Shown in pieces: positions 1 through 9,262 of a DNA stretch of 57,530 bases (the first letter of the stretch is position 1; every line of letters starts with the position of its first letter). Made by a program: the position numbers and the translations under genes. Source of the DNA: Syntrophomonas sp. (GTDB lineage: Bacteria > Bacillota > Syntrophomonadia > Syntrophomonadales > Syntrophomonadaceae); the NCBI GenBank assembly GCA_016841245.1, contig JAENZN010000025.1, positions 1 through 57,530 on the forward strand. The letters are read 5' to 3'. Under the pieces are notes generated by a model. That model was not told the origin of the DNA. It did no database searches and was given only the letters and a program-made list of their open reading frames with translations.

Positions 1-48
1 ATTGTCTCATGTTTGCTGCCACCTGCATATGTGTGAAGTATTTTACGC

Positions 49-2223
49 TTACATACCTAATGCTTTTCCAATCATGATAATTGCTTTTATTATTTGAACA
101 GCACTATAGTCTGTTGGTATATTGTCAATTAATGATTTATCTATTTTTATTCTATCAAATGAATAATGCTTGAGATAACTCAAAGAAGAATAGCCAGTGC
201 CAAAATCGTCTATGGAAATAGATGCTCCCAGCCCCGATATCATAGCAAAAATTTCCTCTGCTCTAGTTTCTCCTTTCATGGCAATGCTTTCCGTAATTTC
301 AATATCCAGCCATTTAGCGGGAATGTCGTATTGAGAAATCATTGTTTTCAGGTGTGAAATCAGGTTTACACAATCAAGCTGTTGTGGAGAAATATTAATT
401 GCCATTTTTAGCTGCAGATTATAGTATTTGTTCCATTGGGCAATTTGGCGGACAGCTCGCTGAATTACCCAGGCACCGAGTGGAATAATTACACCGGTTT
501 CTTCTGCAATCGGAATAAAATCATTGGGGAAGATAGTGTCATGTTCCGGATGGTTCCATCGCAGCAATGCTTCCATGCCAATAAGCTTCTTATCCAGAAT
601 GGAGAATTGAGGTTGAAAAAATAGTTCAAATTCATCATCATAGACTGCCTTTTTTAACTGTATTTCAATCTCATTTTTGTGACAAATTTTTTGCCCGATG
701 GTGCTGAAGAAGGTGTATTGGTTAAAACCTTGAGATTTAGCATAATACATAGCAATATCAGCATTCTTAATTAATTCTCTGCGCTCACGGGCATCTTGGG
801 GATATTGAGTTATACCAATACTTAACGAAATATGGAACTGATAGGGCGGGATTATAATTGGTTTACAGCAGGATTGAATTATTTCTCGGATAATAGTTTC
901 GATTTCATGATATTTGTATTGTCCGCGCAATACGAAAACGAACTCATCTCCACCAACTCTAGCTACCAGGGCATGGTATTGATTACAATGATTAAGGCGA
1001 TTGGCAATTTCAAACAAGACTTGATCGCCAATATCATGGCCATAGGAGTCATTAATAGTTTTGAATCTGTCCAGATCAATATAGAAGATGAAAAGTGATT
1101 CTGTATGCTCAATCTCTTCCAGCATGCTATCCAGCGCAGCAAAAACATAACGCCGGTTATATAATTTAGTGATGGAATCCTGCTTTGACAATATTTCTAA
1201 ATGATCGTTTATTTTCTGTAGTTCTTGAGTGCGTTCAGCGATGCGTACCTCCAGGATGGAATTCATTGCTTTTTCCTGCGCTAGTAGATGTTCATTATTT
1301 ATGGAGAACTGAATATGGTTGCTGAAAAATTGATGACCTATAAAAATTATCAAAAATACTAGGAAAACAGCAAATTCAAATCCTTGTAGGGTCATAACTA
1401 TTAATGGTACAAAAAGGAGAATGAAGCCGTTGCGTTTTGAACTTCTATAATCTGCGGTAATTGCTGGATGCTTTTTCATTGGACCTTGAGGTTTATAAAT
1501 CTCCCACAGTCCGCCCTGTGCAAAAATCAACAAAGATAAAATATAAAAAGCATCAATTATGGAGTTTGGGACATAGAGATTGTTATAAATAAAATAACTG
1601 CATACAAGTCCGGTAAGAGCAAAACATGTCATAGAAGCAAAAGCTAATCTGGCCATTAAAGGAGTTTGGCCTCTGCGTAGGTGAACATGCCATACCATGA
1701 CACAGCCTAATATGAAAAAATCGCTTAGCAAGTATAGAATCGCAACAAAGTTATACATAGTGGTAAGCATGGTTAATTGCTGGTTATAAAAAAGAGTCCA
1801 CATCATTGTAATTAATGCGGCAGAAATAGCTAAGATATCCAATGCTTTCTGAAAGTTGTGCCAATAATTCTTTTGAGTTGTAAAAAATACATACAGAGAT
1901 AAGGCAATAAAAATGTTAGGGAGTAAGTAGAGTGCCGTAAAAATAACCATGTTTTCAGGATTGACTCCCAGCAGCAGTTCATAGAAAGCCCATAATATAT
2001 CTGTTGCTGCCCATGATAAGCATGCCAGAGCCGGAAATAACCAGCAGAGCTTGGGCTGCTCTGTTAACGAATAAGTTTTTAACAGAATAACAGAAGCAAT
2101 AAGTGCTCCAATTGGTGATAAAACATCGCCCCAAAAAGTTACTTTGTAGATAGTGGCGATTAAGTAGGAAGAAAAATAGATGATTAAAACAAGCTGTATT
2201 AACAAGTATGACCTTTTTTTCAA
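49..2223 (-). CDS. Membrane GGDEF-EAL cyclic-di-GMP protein, EAL domain truncated
   Basis: Predicted membrane-bound cyclic-di-GMP enzyme of 724 residues. The first ~300 residues hold about eight to nine hydrophobic segments (integral membrane sensor). A short coiled coil (~310-345) leads to a GGDEF domain (~346-510) with an intact GGDEF motif at 424-428. The allosteric RxxD inhibitory site expected just upstream is absent. An EAL domain follows (~520-724) with EALLRW at 551, NISPQQL, DIEITES, DDFGTG and IKID. The protein stops right after IGKALGM, before the usual VIAEGVET and QGY segments, so the last two catalytic positions of an EAL phosphodiesterase are missing. Diguanylate cyclase activity is plausible; phosphodiesterase activity is doubtful. 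The start is TTG, preceded by AAGAGGTGG at a 7-nt spacing. A frameshift or nonsense mutation in the 48 bases before the window edge could explain the early stop. Confidence 0.85.
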   Translation of the reverse strand: MKKRSYLLIQLVLIIYFSSYLIATIYKVTFWGDVLSPIGALIASVILLKTYSLTEQPKLCWLFPALACLSWAATDILWAFYELLLGVNPENMVIFTALYLLPNIFIALSLYVFFTTQKNYWHNFQKALDILAISAALITMMWTLFYNQQLTMLTTMYNFVAILYLLSDFFILGCVMVWHVHLRRGQTPLMARLAFASMTCFALTGLVCSYFIYNNLYVPNSIIDAFYILSLLIFAQGGLWEIYKPQGPMKKHPAITADYRSSKRNGFILLFVPLIVMTLQGFEFAVFLVFLIIFIGHQFFSNHIQFSINNEHLLAQEKAMNSILEVRIAERTQELQKINDHLEILSKQDSITKLYNRRYVFAALDSMLEEIEHTESLFIFYIDLDRFKTINDSYGHDIGDQVLFEIANRLNHCNQYHALVARVGGDEFVFVLRGQYKYHEIETIIREIIQSCCKPIIIPPYQFHISLSIGITQYPQDARERRELIKNADIAMYYAKSQGFNQYTFFSTIGQKICHKNEIEIQLKKAVYDDEFELFFQPQFSILDKKLIGMEALLRWNHPEHDTIFPNDFIPIAEETGVIIPLGAWVIQRAVRQIAQWNKYYNLQLKMAINISPQQLDCVNLISHLKTMISQYDIPAKWLDIEITESIAMKGETRAEEIFAMISGLGASISIDDFGTGYSSLSYLKHYSFDRIKIDKSLIDNIPTDYSAVQIIKAIIMIGKALGM

Positions 2224-2638
2224 ATAATGACCACCTCTTAACGTAACTCTTAATCAAGCTTATATTATTAATCGAAGTATTTAGACAAGTTCTTTAACTT
2301 TATGTAAGCAGTATAAGAATTGTGCAGGGGAAACTGCTCATAGAGTGGAGAAAACAATAAAGCCGGATAATACCGGCTTTTATCAACTTTTAAATGATGT
2401 TAATCCAGTATATTTCTTTGCACCTGCGACCTATAACTTTATAACTGTAAATAACATCAGGAATGCGATCCCCGATACGATAGAAGACCACTTTGCATTA
2501 GCTTGTGAATATAATAATTTGCTTGGACCGTGTCGAATTATGTAAAATATACATAAGTTAACGAACGGTTTAGGGATCTCGGATGATAAAAGAAGCAGGT
2601 TCGCTTTGTTCAAGGCAGGATAAAGGAGGTTTGTTTCA
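2224..2638. other. Intergenic region without a supported gene
   Basis: Between the divergent GGDEF-EAL gene and the small gene at 2639 I see no convincing coding region. Reading frames on both strands here lack ribosome sites and overlap a hairpin at 2359-2380. The left part should hold the promoter of the minus-strand gene. Confidence 0.5.
2359..2380. terminator. Perfect 8-bp hairpin, possible bidirectional terminator
   Basis: AAAGCCGG and CCGGCTTT are separated by ATAATA, giving a perfect 8-bp stem with A-rich and T-rich flanks on both sides. No gene obviously ends here, so its role is uncertain. Confidence 0.4.
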
Positions 2639-2854
2639 TTGATTACGGTCAAAGAGGTCGGGTATCTGGAATTTAAAAAGCTGCTTATGGAGAAGTATGG
2701 AAAAAATTGGATGCAGTGGATAATGGGTGTATGCCCTGATGGGATGTTAACCGAAGAGTCAATATTAATGGCTGATTTAGATGAAACGGCACAAAGACTG
2801 GGATGGAGGCGCAAACCGGAAAAAGGTAAATCAAAGGCAGTTTCGGAAAAATAA
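2639..2854 (+). CDS. Small hypothetical protein, 71 aa
   Basis: Unrecognised soluble protein of 71 residues, tryptophan-rich in the middle (KNWMQWIMG) and strongly basic at the C-terminus (RRKPEKGKSKAV). The TTG start is supported by an excellent AAAGGAGGT ribosome site 8 nt upstream, and a hairpin terminator follows directly at 2866-2900. It therefore looks like a genuine single-gene transcription unit. No signal peptide or membrane segment is visible. I cannot assign a function. Confidence 0.6.
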   Translation: MITVKEVGYLEFKKLLMEKYGKNWMQWIMGVCPDGMLTEESILMADLDETAQRLGWRRKPEKGKSKAVSEK

Positions 2855-2865
2855 ATATGCTTTAG

Positions 2866-2900
2866 AAGAATATGTCTTTTAAATAGAGACGTATTCTTTT
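2866..2900 (+). terminator. Terminator of the 2639 gene
   Basis: AGAATATGTCT pairs with AGACGTATTCT (one G-U pair) around a 9-nt loop and is followed by TTT. It lies 12 bases after the stop codon of the 71-residue gene. Confidence 0.6.
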
Positions 2901-3051
2901 AATTTGATCCAGAAATATAAAAAACTGCTGGTACATCCAAGGAGATGGCGTGTTAAAAGGAAGCCTGCTGATAAAACCTTTACAAGCAGATCTGGTCATC
3001 CTGCATGTTGCCCCGAAATTTAAGGATATCGAGTGAATTATGGGTTCTTGG

Positions 3052-3073
3052 ACCGCCAACAGGGCGGTTTTTT
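3052..3073 (+). terminator. Rho-independent terminator
   Basis: ACCGCC, loop AACAG, GGCGGT, then six T residues. A compact, convincing intrinsic terminator on the plus strand. It is a second stop after the 2639 gene, or the end of an unseen short RNA between 2900 and 3050. Confidence 0.65.
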
Positions 3074-3243
3074 CCATGCAAAATACTTTTGCCCTCGAAA
3101 TTTAGAGGAAATTGTATTAAGGAAATGGAATTGTAAAATAGGCTTTTTAGACATAAATGGGGGTTATAAAAGTATGGTAAGAAAACATATTTCAGAAATA
3201 AGCCTTATGCAGGATTTTAAGGAGCTGTTTGAGGAGGTTAAGG

Positions 3244-4605
3244 ATGGAAAACTATAGTTGGGGTGAAAAGTCCGCTATAAAAGCATGTTTGAGAGATTAT
3301 AGGAAGAGCTTCAAAAATAAACTCCTCCTGCGTATGATAATATCATTTATTCTGGCGGTGGGGATGTTCGTTTTGTACGCTTTTTTGATCGCCTATGTTA
3401 ATGAAGGATTTTGGGAACATGATGATGGGCTTTTCACCATGGGCAGGCTGCTTCAATATATCGTTAGTTTGGAAGGATCGGAAAACGTGCAGTGGGTTTA
3501 CCCTCTTCGGACCACAGCGTCCTTTCTGGTACTGCCCATGATCTGCCTGCTTTTAGGTCGCTGCTTTGCTAAAATTACTAGTTCAGGGCTGACGGGCTTT
3601 TTCAAGTCGATCATATGGAATTTTGCTGAATATATAGATGATCTGCGATACAGCCAGGCCAGCACGCTGTTGATGCTGGGTGCTGTATCAGGAGCAGTTA
3701 TAGGAGCTTTTATTCAAAACCCGGTCTTTATTCTTTTAATAAGTATTATGATTTATCTGGCAGCTGCAGCTCACGAGAAGAGCATGTTGATAAATACTCT
3801 TTTTGTAATATGGCATGATTTGCTCTTATTATTCCATGCTAAAGGGATAAAAATATTTTATATTGATTTAGTATCCGCTTTTTTGCGGGGGACAGCTTTG
3901 GGCCTATTAATTGTAAGCTTAACAGGAATTGTTCTTCCGCATGGTTATCTTTATTTTCTTCCTGTCCTGGTTTTGATTGTGTTAACGGTTATGAAACTGA
4001 TTCCAGGACTGTTCAGGAAAAAACCTGGGGCGCAAATAACCCTGTTTTGTCTTTGTTTGGCCGGATTCCTTTTTCTCACCTCATTTGGCATAGCTTTGGC
4101 CCATGATGGTGGTTGGGTGGAAGGAGGAGCTAATCTTCTGGATTGGCTTCGCTCCGATGGGGCTCTGCAGGTATTGTTTGCTGCTCTGGTGGTTGCCGCT
4201 CTTTGTTATGTATCTTTATCGCTTGCTGCTGTGCCAATGGTGGGGTCTATAAAGGGCATAGCCGATCTGATCGCGGGTAAGGACTTAATCAGCGGACAGC
4301 CATTGACCGGTTTTGATAAAGCCCTGGCGGTAGCATCTTTTATTCCCATGTGTGCCGCAGGGAAGGTGATGATTCAGGTCGGTACCATGATGTCTGCTTT
4401 TGGCAATATAGGTGACAGTATTGGTAAGGGTATGTCAGGTGCTCTTAGTGGTGATTATGGATCGGATAGTGGCTCAAGTGGAGTGGGTGGGAGCAGTGAT
4501 TCGGGTGCAGACGGTTCTATTGGAGATAGTAATGGCCTAGGTGGGTTATTCGGAGAGGACATTCCACGTCCAGATGAAGAGGACGATGATGATGGGTGGC
4601 AATGA
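3244..4605 (+). CDS. Polytopic membrane protein with pre-toxin TG-like motif
   Basis: Unassigned membrane protein of 453 residues. The N-terminal ~330 residues contain about nine hydrophobic helices. After them comes a segment (~335-375) reading GKDLISGQPLTGFDKALA followed by FIP. It strongly resembles the TG-motif pre-toxin region (PT-TG family) that normally precedes the toxin domain of polymorphic toxins. Here no toxin domain follows. The chain continues as a Gly/Ser/Asp low-complexity stretch and ends in an acidic tail (EEDDDD) with GWQ. The ATG at 3244 is chosen because GAGGAGG lies 6 nt upstream; an in-frame TTG at 3229 overlaps that site. The gene sits 18 nt before a beta-propeller gene and probably forms an operon with it. 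Secretion-related or surface roles are possible; the motif match is by eye only. Confidence 0.7.
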   Translation: MENYSWGEKSAIKACLRDYRKSFKNKLLLRMIISFILAVGMFVLYAFLIAYVNEGFWEHDDGLFTMGRLLQYIVSLEGSENVQWVYPLRTTASFLVLPMICLLLGRCFAKITSSGLTGFFKSIIWNFAEYIDDLRYSQASTLLMLGAVSGAVIGAFIQNPVFILLISIMIYLAAAAHEKSMLINTLFVIWHDLLLLFHAKGIKIFYIDLVSAFLRGTALGLLIVSLTGIVLPHGYLYFLPVLVLIVLTVMKLIPGLFRKKPGAQITLFCLCLAGFLFLTSFGIALAHDGGWVEGGANLLDWLRSDGALQVLFAALVVAALCYVSLSLAAVPMVGSIKGIADLIAGKDLISGQPLTGFDKALAVASFIPMCAAGKVMIQVGTMMSAFGNIGDSIGKGMSGALSGDYGSDSGSSGVGGSSDSGADGSIGDSNGLGGLFGEDIPRPDEEDDDDGWQ

Positions 4606-4623
4606 TATCCTGGGGTATAGATT

Positions 4624-5661
4624 ATGAAAACTAGGTTAATAAAGATAAGCACTGCGATTCTGGTACTCTTGGCGGCATTATTTTGCATATATTGGGTACT
4701 GCAGAATGCATTGTTGAATCAGCAGACTAATATCGGGTTTACCACTTTCAGAACTAACGGGATTGCCTTTGATATGGCTTTAGAGGGGGATACGCTTTAT
4801 GTATCGACTAAAACAGGTGTTTACCGTTTTAACACCACAACCCAGCAAAATGAAGGTTTGCTGCAAGACCTGGATGCTATTTCCTATGCTAAAGCCATTT
4901 TATTGGATGAAGAGGGCAAAGTCTGGATTGGGCATGACCAGGGAGTTAGTGTTTACGATCCGGCTACCCGGAAAACCCAGTTAATTAATGAGCAGAGTGG
5001 ATTACCTGACAATCGAGTTAATGCGCTATGTAAGGATGATCAGGGATGTATTTGGGTGGGGACCTGGAGCGGTGCAGTCTGTATTGATGATCGGGTTGGG
5101 GAAGTTATAGATCAAAATACAGGTTTGATGGTAGATATGGTGAGTGAAATCCACTCTGATGGTATGGGTGGACTATGGCTTGGTTCTGCTGTGTCACCCC
5201 AGGGAGGCTTGTGTTCTTTTTACCATGGCCGATGGGACTATTACCATGTGGAAAACGGCCTGCCTCATAACAGTGTCAATGACATTTATTCTTTATCAGA
5301 TTCTCGGGTTCTGGTAGGGACCGGTTTCCATGATAAAGGAGGCCTGTCCTGTTTCAGCTTTATGAACGGACAATGGAGCCTGGAAAAAAACTACAGTAAT
5401 GCAGACGGAGTATTAGATGGTAAAATTCGATCCATATACCGGGATGATTCTGGAATTCTATGGGTAGGCTATGAGTTTCAGGGAATTTCTCTTATAAAGG
5501 AGGGGGAATCCATACTATTGACCACGGTTGAAGGACTCCCACATAACGAAGTTATGAAAGTGCTGCAGGATGATCAGGGTAATTACTGGCTGGCTACTGC
5601 CGGTGGAGTTGCCTGTATTGAGAAAGAAAAACTATTAACCTATATTGATAAAAATATGTAA
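4624..5661 (+). CDS. Membrane-anchored beta-propeller (Reg_prop repeats)
   Basis: Protein of 345 residues with one N-terminal hydrophobic segment (residues 7-27) acting as signal anchor. About six repeats follow with the two-component-regulator propeller signature, for example VWIGHDQGVSVYD, IWVGTWSGAVCID, LWVGYEFQGISLI and YWLATAGGVACIE. These repeats form an extracytoplasmic beta-propeller sensor in hybrid histidine kinases. Here there is no kinase, GGDEF or other output domain, so the propeller stands alone outside the membrane. It follows the pre-toxin-like membrane protein by 18 nt with a weak ribosome site, suggesting translational linkage and a shared role. Ligand and partner are unknown. 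Confidence 0.75.
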   Translation: MKTRLIKISTAILVLLAALFCIYWVLQNALLNQQTNIGFTTFRTNGIAFDMALEGDTLYVSTKTGVYRFNTTTQQNEGLLQDLDAISYAKAILLDEEGKVWIGHDQGVSVYDPATRKTQLINEQSGLPDNRVNALCKDDQGCIWVGTWSGAVCIDDRVGEVIDQNTGLMVDMVSEIHSDGMGGLWLGSAVSPQGGLCSFYHGRWDYYHVENGLPHNSVNDIYSLSDSRVLVGTGFHDKGGLSCFSFMNGQWSLEKNYSNADGVLDGKIRSIYRDDSGILWVGYEFQGISLIKEGESILLTTVEGLPHNEVMKVLQDDQGNYWLATAGGVACIEKEKLLTYIDKNM

Positions 5662-5806
5662 GATTGGAGTCAGAGAAGATAGCTCATTTTCCTGTCCTGC
5701 CAGATGATGGGACCGCATTAAACCTTCTTTTAATTCTTCACTTGATAAGCAATTATTCTGCCTGTCAACTTAAAATCTAAAACTTGATTCCAATGCAAAA
5801 AGTAAT

Positions 5807-5823
5807 ATTCGTGATTTTGAATG
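5807..5823. repeat. Intergenic repeat, copy 1
   Basis: ATTCGTGATTTTGAATG is identical to 15984-16000. Flanking similarity extends leftward (TTGATTCCA) and rightward (AAATAT then GTCAG). Both copies are non-coding and lie upstream of genes. Function unknown. Confidence 0.55.
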
Positions 5824-5895
5824 CCTAAATATGCCGTCGTCAGATAGAGCATTAAAGTGCAGAATTCTATGATTCAGAATTAACACGACCGTTTC

Positions 5896-5924
5896 TTGTT
5901 TAAAGACCGTTTGTAGCGTACAAT
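5896..5924 (+). promoter_or_regulatory. Vegetative promoter of lspA-rluD
   Basis: TTGTTT (5896-5901), 17-bp spacer, TACAAT (5919-5924), about 40 bp before the lspA start. A good match to a housekeeping sigma-A promoter. Confidence 0.6.
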
Positions 5925-5925
5925 A

Positions 5926-5939
5926 TTAACAATTGTTAA
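5926..5939. promoter_or_regulatory. Perfect 14-bp palindrome over the lspA start site
   Basis: TTAACAATTGTTAA is a perfect palindrome beginning 2 bp after the -10 box, where transcription should start. The position suits a repressor operator. The regulator is not identified. Confidence 0.4.
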
Positions 5940-5963
5940 AAAGCCTGCAGTGGAGGGTTTATT

Positions 5964-6410
5964 TTGTATTACTGGATTATCTTAATATTGGTTATAGCTG
6001 TTGACCAGAGCAGTAAATGGTGGATAAGCAGTATCTTCAGTTTGGGTGAGAGCCGGGCTTTAATAGATGGGGTGCTCTGGCTTACCTATGTTCAAAACCA
6101 GGGAGCCGCCTTTAGTATCATGCAGGGCAAGGTTTTATTTTTTATTGTCGCTTCTGTAATAGTGATTGCTGCGCTAGCTGTTTGGGCGGTTGTATACCGG
6201 CCTCCTGCGCAGTTGGCTTCAATATTTGGATTGCTCACCGGAGGGGCGGCAGGAAACCTGATCGATAGACTGCGGCTGTCATATGTGATAGATTTTTTTG
6301 ACTTGCACTGGTGGCCGATATTCAACATTGCAGATATGGCTATCGTTATCGGGGGGGTTCTTTTGTTAGGGTATGTTTTTATGCAAGAGCGGAGTGAACA
6401 ATTAAAATGA
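5964..6410 (+). CDS. lspA: Lipoprotein signal peptidase (signal peptidase II)
   Basis: Integral membrane aspartyl protease that removes signal peptides from diacylglyceryl-prolipoproteins. The 148 residues are normal for the family, with four membrane helices. Signature segments are present: DQSSKWW near the N-terminus, NQGAAFSI, and the catalytic aspartates Asp101 (GNLIDR) and Asp124 (NIADMA). The start is TTG at 5964 with TGGAGGG 6-7 nt upstream. Its stop overlaps the start of the next gene by 4 nt (ATGA), as in the conserved lspA-ylyB-pyr arrangement of Firmicutes. Confidence 0.95.
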   Translation: MYYWIILILVIAVDQSSKWWISSIFSLGESRALIDGVLWLTYVQNQGAAFSIMQGKVLFFIVASVIVIAALAVWAVVYRPPAQLASIFGLLTGGAAGNLIDRLRLSYVIDFFDLHWWPIFNIADMAIVIGGVLLLGYVFMQERSEQLK

Positions 6411-7321
6411 GTAATAAGGACAAAATTAAGGTGGAAGAAGATATGGAAGGGGAAAGGCTGGATTCCTTCGTTGCTGAACAGATATCCGGGCTCTCCCGTA
6501 CTATGGTTAAAAACTTAATAAAAGAGGGCCTGATACTGGTGGATGGGGCTGCCTGTAAAAGCAGTTACCGACTGAGTGAAGGGCAGGAGATAACAGTGGA
6601 AATCCCGGCTCCGGAAAGGGTTGAGATAGCAGCTCAGGATTTGCCCCTGCAGATAATTTATCAGGATGAAGATTTAGCGGTAATCAATAAAGCCAAAGGT
6701 ATGGTGGTCCACCCTGCTCCTGGACATTACGATCAGACCATGGTAAACGCCTTGATGTTTCATATCAAGGATTTATCCGGTATTAATGGAGATCTGCGGC
6801 CAGGGATTGTACACCGATTGGACAAAGATACTTCCGGAGTGATGGTAGTGGCTAAAAATGATGCTGCCCACCGCAGCCTGGCCGAACAGATAAAAGACCA
6901 TACTATAAACCGGGAGTATATAGCCCTGGTTCATGGTCTTATTAAAGAAAATCTAGGCACCATCGATGCGCCTATCGGCAGGAGCAAGGTGGACCGTAAG
7001 AAAATGGCGGTGGTAGGTAACGGCAGACCAGCTGTAAGCAATTATCAGGTTTTACAGAGGTTTAATAACTATACCCTGGTTAAGGTGAAATTATTGACCG
7101 GACGGACGCACCAGATCAGGGTTCATTTTGCCTATATGAAACACTCGGTAGTAGGTGACCCTCTTTACAGTTCAGCGAAAAAACACTTTAACCTGGATTC
7201 CCAGGCCTTGCATGCACAGCTGCTGGGATTTGTCCATCCAAGAACCGGGGAATACCTGGAATTTACCAGTGAACTGCCTGAATATTTTCAGAAGATAATA
7301 GAGGAATTGCAGCAGCGATGA
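6407..7321 (+). CDS. RluD/YlyB-type RNA pseudouridine synthase
   Basis: Converts specific uridines to pseudouridine, most probably in 23S rRNA. The 304 residues comprise an N-terminal S4 RNA-binding domain (~10-75) and an RluA-family catalytic domain. The hallmark HRLDKDTSG contains the catalytic aspartate; GRTHQIRVH and a C-terminal LHA motif are also present. Translationally coupled to lspA through ATGA overlap. In B. subtilis the equivalent ylyB lies between lspA and pyrR. Here a minus-strand methyltransferase has been placed between it and pyrR. The exact rRNA site cannot be read from the sequence. Confidence 0.92.
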   Translation: MSNKDKIKVEEDMEGERLDSFVAEQISGLSRTMVKNLIKEGLILVDGAACKSSYRLSEGQEITVEIPAPERVEIAAQDLPLQIIYQDEDLAVINKAKGMVVHPAPGHYDQTMVNALMFHIKDLSGINGDLRPGIVHRLDKDTSGVMVVAKNDAAHRSLAEQIKDHTINREYIALVHGLIKENLGTIDAPIGRSKVDRKKMAVVGNGRPAVSNYQVLQRFNNYTLVKVKLLTGRTHQIRVHFAYMKHSVVGDPLYSSAKKHFNLDSQALHAQLLGFVHPRTGEYLEFTSELPEYFQKIIEELQQR

Positions 7322-7337
7322 CTGCTTGTCACTGTCG

Positions 7338-8378
7338 TTATTTGCTTTTTATTGCCAGATGCAGCGTTGAACCATCAAAGCTGCTGGGAATATCAACGAT
7401 CCTCAGGATGGAAAAACCAGCCTCATTAAGATAACCCGCATACTCTTCAAATGGACATATGTGGTGGCCGGGGCTGTTAAGTGACTTATCAAGTTCCTGC
7501 AAACTCGATTGCTTACTAACATGTGAACTGCCTTTTTCAAACCAGTGATTGGAAGCTAATAAACCGCCAGGTTTAAGACATTTAGATATTTTGTTTAACA
7601 TAGATGGCAGATTATTGCTGAACTTGTATAGGATATGAGATGCTATGATAATATCGTGCTTTCCATCCGGGGTATCTACATTAATATCGCCGGACTGCAC
7701 TTTCATCCGGTCTTCCAGATGGTATTTGGCAATATACTGGCTGGTAAGACCAATAACATGAGGTTGGTCAAAAACAAGTCCCTGTAAGCGTGGATTGACC
7801 TGGCATAAAGAGATAGCATATAACCCATGGCCTCCACCGATATCTAAAACTGACTCAGCTCGCTGAAAGCTCTCCCAGTCGACGATGGCCTGGCTCACCT
7901 CCTGCAATTCACCTTGCATACAGCGCTGACTTAGAGATTTAAGGGTATCCCAGCCGATACCGGTGCTGTCATAAGCTTTTTTATGAGGACTGCTCCGAGT
8001 TAGTTTATCATGCAGGTTATCCCATTTGGTGCTTTTTGCTGCCATTTTGATTATATCCCCTTGATAGTTGGGGCTGCTGCTGGACAGGAATTTCCTGGCA
8101 AGTTCTGAGTTAGTGTATTTATTATTATGTTTAACTAGCATATCCATATCCAGCAGGGTTTGTAAAAGGCTGGGGGTATATATGCAATTAATCTTGAGAG
8201 CAGTACTGATTTCTTCCTGACTGCTTGGACCCGTCTGGTCCAGGTAATCAAATAAACCCAATTCCAGAACTGCTTTTATGGTCTGGTAGGCCTTATATCC
8301 TGCAATAATCCCATCAATTTCTTCAAAACCTGCTGGAGCAACATCTACATCGATCAATCTAATCGTTTTGTCAGTCAA
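7338..8378 (-). CDS. SAM-dependent O-methyltransferase family protein
   Basis: Predicted methyltransferase of 346 residues. It has an N-terminal winged-helix dimerisation domain (~10-110) of the kind found in O- and polyketide/hydroxyneurosporene-type methyltransferases. A Rossmann SAM-binding domain follows, with motif I VLDIGGGHGLY, acidic FDQP at the end of strand 2, and CLKPGGLLA. Substrate unknown. The TTG start is preceded by AAAGGATGG. The gene points against the pyr operon and interrupts the usual ylyB-pyrR neighbourhood, so it is likely an insertion. Upstream on its own strand, TTGACA is followed by a GACAC-(6)-GTGTC palindrome (8432-8447), a possible operator. Confidence 0.8.
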   Translation of the reverse strand: MTDKTIRLIDVDVAPAGFEEIDGIIAGYKAYQTIKAVLELGLFDYLDQTGPSSQEEISTALKINCIYTPSLLQTLLDMDMLVKHNNKYTNSELARKFLSSSSPNYQGDIIKMAAKSTKWDNLHDKLTRSSPHKKAYDSTGIGWDTLKSLSQRCMQGELQEVSQAIVDWESFQRAESVLDIGGGHGLYAISLCQVNPRLQGLVFDQPHVIGLTSQYIAKYHLEDRMKVQSGDINVDTPDGKHDIIIASHILYKFSNNLPSMLNKISKCLKPGGLLASNHWFEKGSSHVSKQSSLQELDKSLNSPGHHICPFEEYAGYLNEAGFSILRIVDIPSSFDGSTLHLAIKSK

Positions 8379-8431
8379 TTTTGAACCATCCTTTCTAACT
8401 TTAGTTCAGTGTAGTAAATATTTTGTATAGA

Positions 8432-8447
8432 CACAAGGGCGTGTCAA
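8432..8447. promoter_or_regulatory. Palindrome in the methyltransferase promoter region
   Basis: GACAC and GTGTC are separated by 6 bases and overlap a minus-strand TTGACA hexamer about 60 bp upstream of the methyltransferase start. Possible operator; weak evidence. Confidence 0.3.
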
Positions 8448-8501
8448 TGTGGGACGGTTTATACCCACACCATTTTTTTCAGAAGAAGGTGCCAGTATGA
8501 A

Positions 8502-8532
8502 GGGGGAAACGGGACTTGTCCCCGTTTCCCCC
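8502..8532. repeat. Palindromic intergenic repeat (REP-like)
   Basis: GGGGGAAACGGGAC, loop TT, then the complementary arm with one bulged C. It lies immediately upstream of the pyr promoter. The GGGAC core recalls the GGGGAC repeats elsewhere in the window, but the arms differ, so membership in that family is uncertain. Confidence 0.6.
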
Positions 8533-8542
8533 TTGTGTCCTC

Positions 8543-8571
8543 TTGACATCTGGATTAGCTTGGATTAGAAT
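8543..8571 (+). promoter_or_regulatory. pyr operon promoter
   Basis: TTGACA (8543-8548), exact 17-bp spacer, TAGAAT (8566-8571). Transcription should start near 8578, giving a ~115-nt leader that carries the first PyrR attenuator. Confidence 0.75.
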
Positions 8572-8591
8572 TCACTAAGAACCTTTAAGTT

Positions 8592-8669
8592 GGCCCCGTG
8601 AGGCTAGCAAGGATTGACAGGATATGTATGCCTGCCTTCAGTCTTACGGCTGAAAGCAGGCTTTTTGTT
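8592..8669 (+). promoter_or_regulatory. PyrR-type attenuator 1 in the pyrR leader
   Basis: The segment GGCCCCGTGAGGCTAGCAAG (8592-8611) contains the CCGTGAGGCT core recognised by PyrR in Firmicute pyr leaders. It is followed by an intrinsic terminator: GCCTGCCTTCAG pairs with CTGAAAGCAGGC (8630-8661), then TTTTTGTTT. Expected action: UMP-bound PyrR stabilises the binding hairpin, which favours terminator formation upstream of pyrR. Confidence 0.85.
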
Positions 8670-8677
8670 TGGCCTGA

Positions 8678-9247
<570 letters not shown>

Positions 9248-9262
9248 CAAAGACCCTTTAAC

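Larger units (their letters stand above)
5662..5963. other. Intergenic region with lspA promoter and a repeated segment
   Basis: No gene is seen. The stretch ~5784-5842 resembles 15970-16019 upstream of pyrK, sharing an exact 17-base core (5807-5823). The lspA promoter and a 14-bp palindrome lie at the right end. Confidence 0.5.

Noticed and set aside
2345-2545. 66-residue open frame on the plus strand after the GGDEF gene
   Set aside because: Begins inside a hairpin, has no ribosome site, no family resemblance, and overlaps another equally long frame on the opposite strand.
3033-3257. 74-residue frame before the 3244 gene
   Set aside because: It runs across the intrinsic terminator at 3052-3073 and overlaps the start of the next gene; composition is not protein-like.
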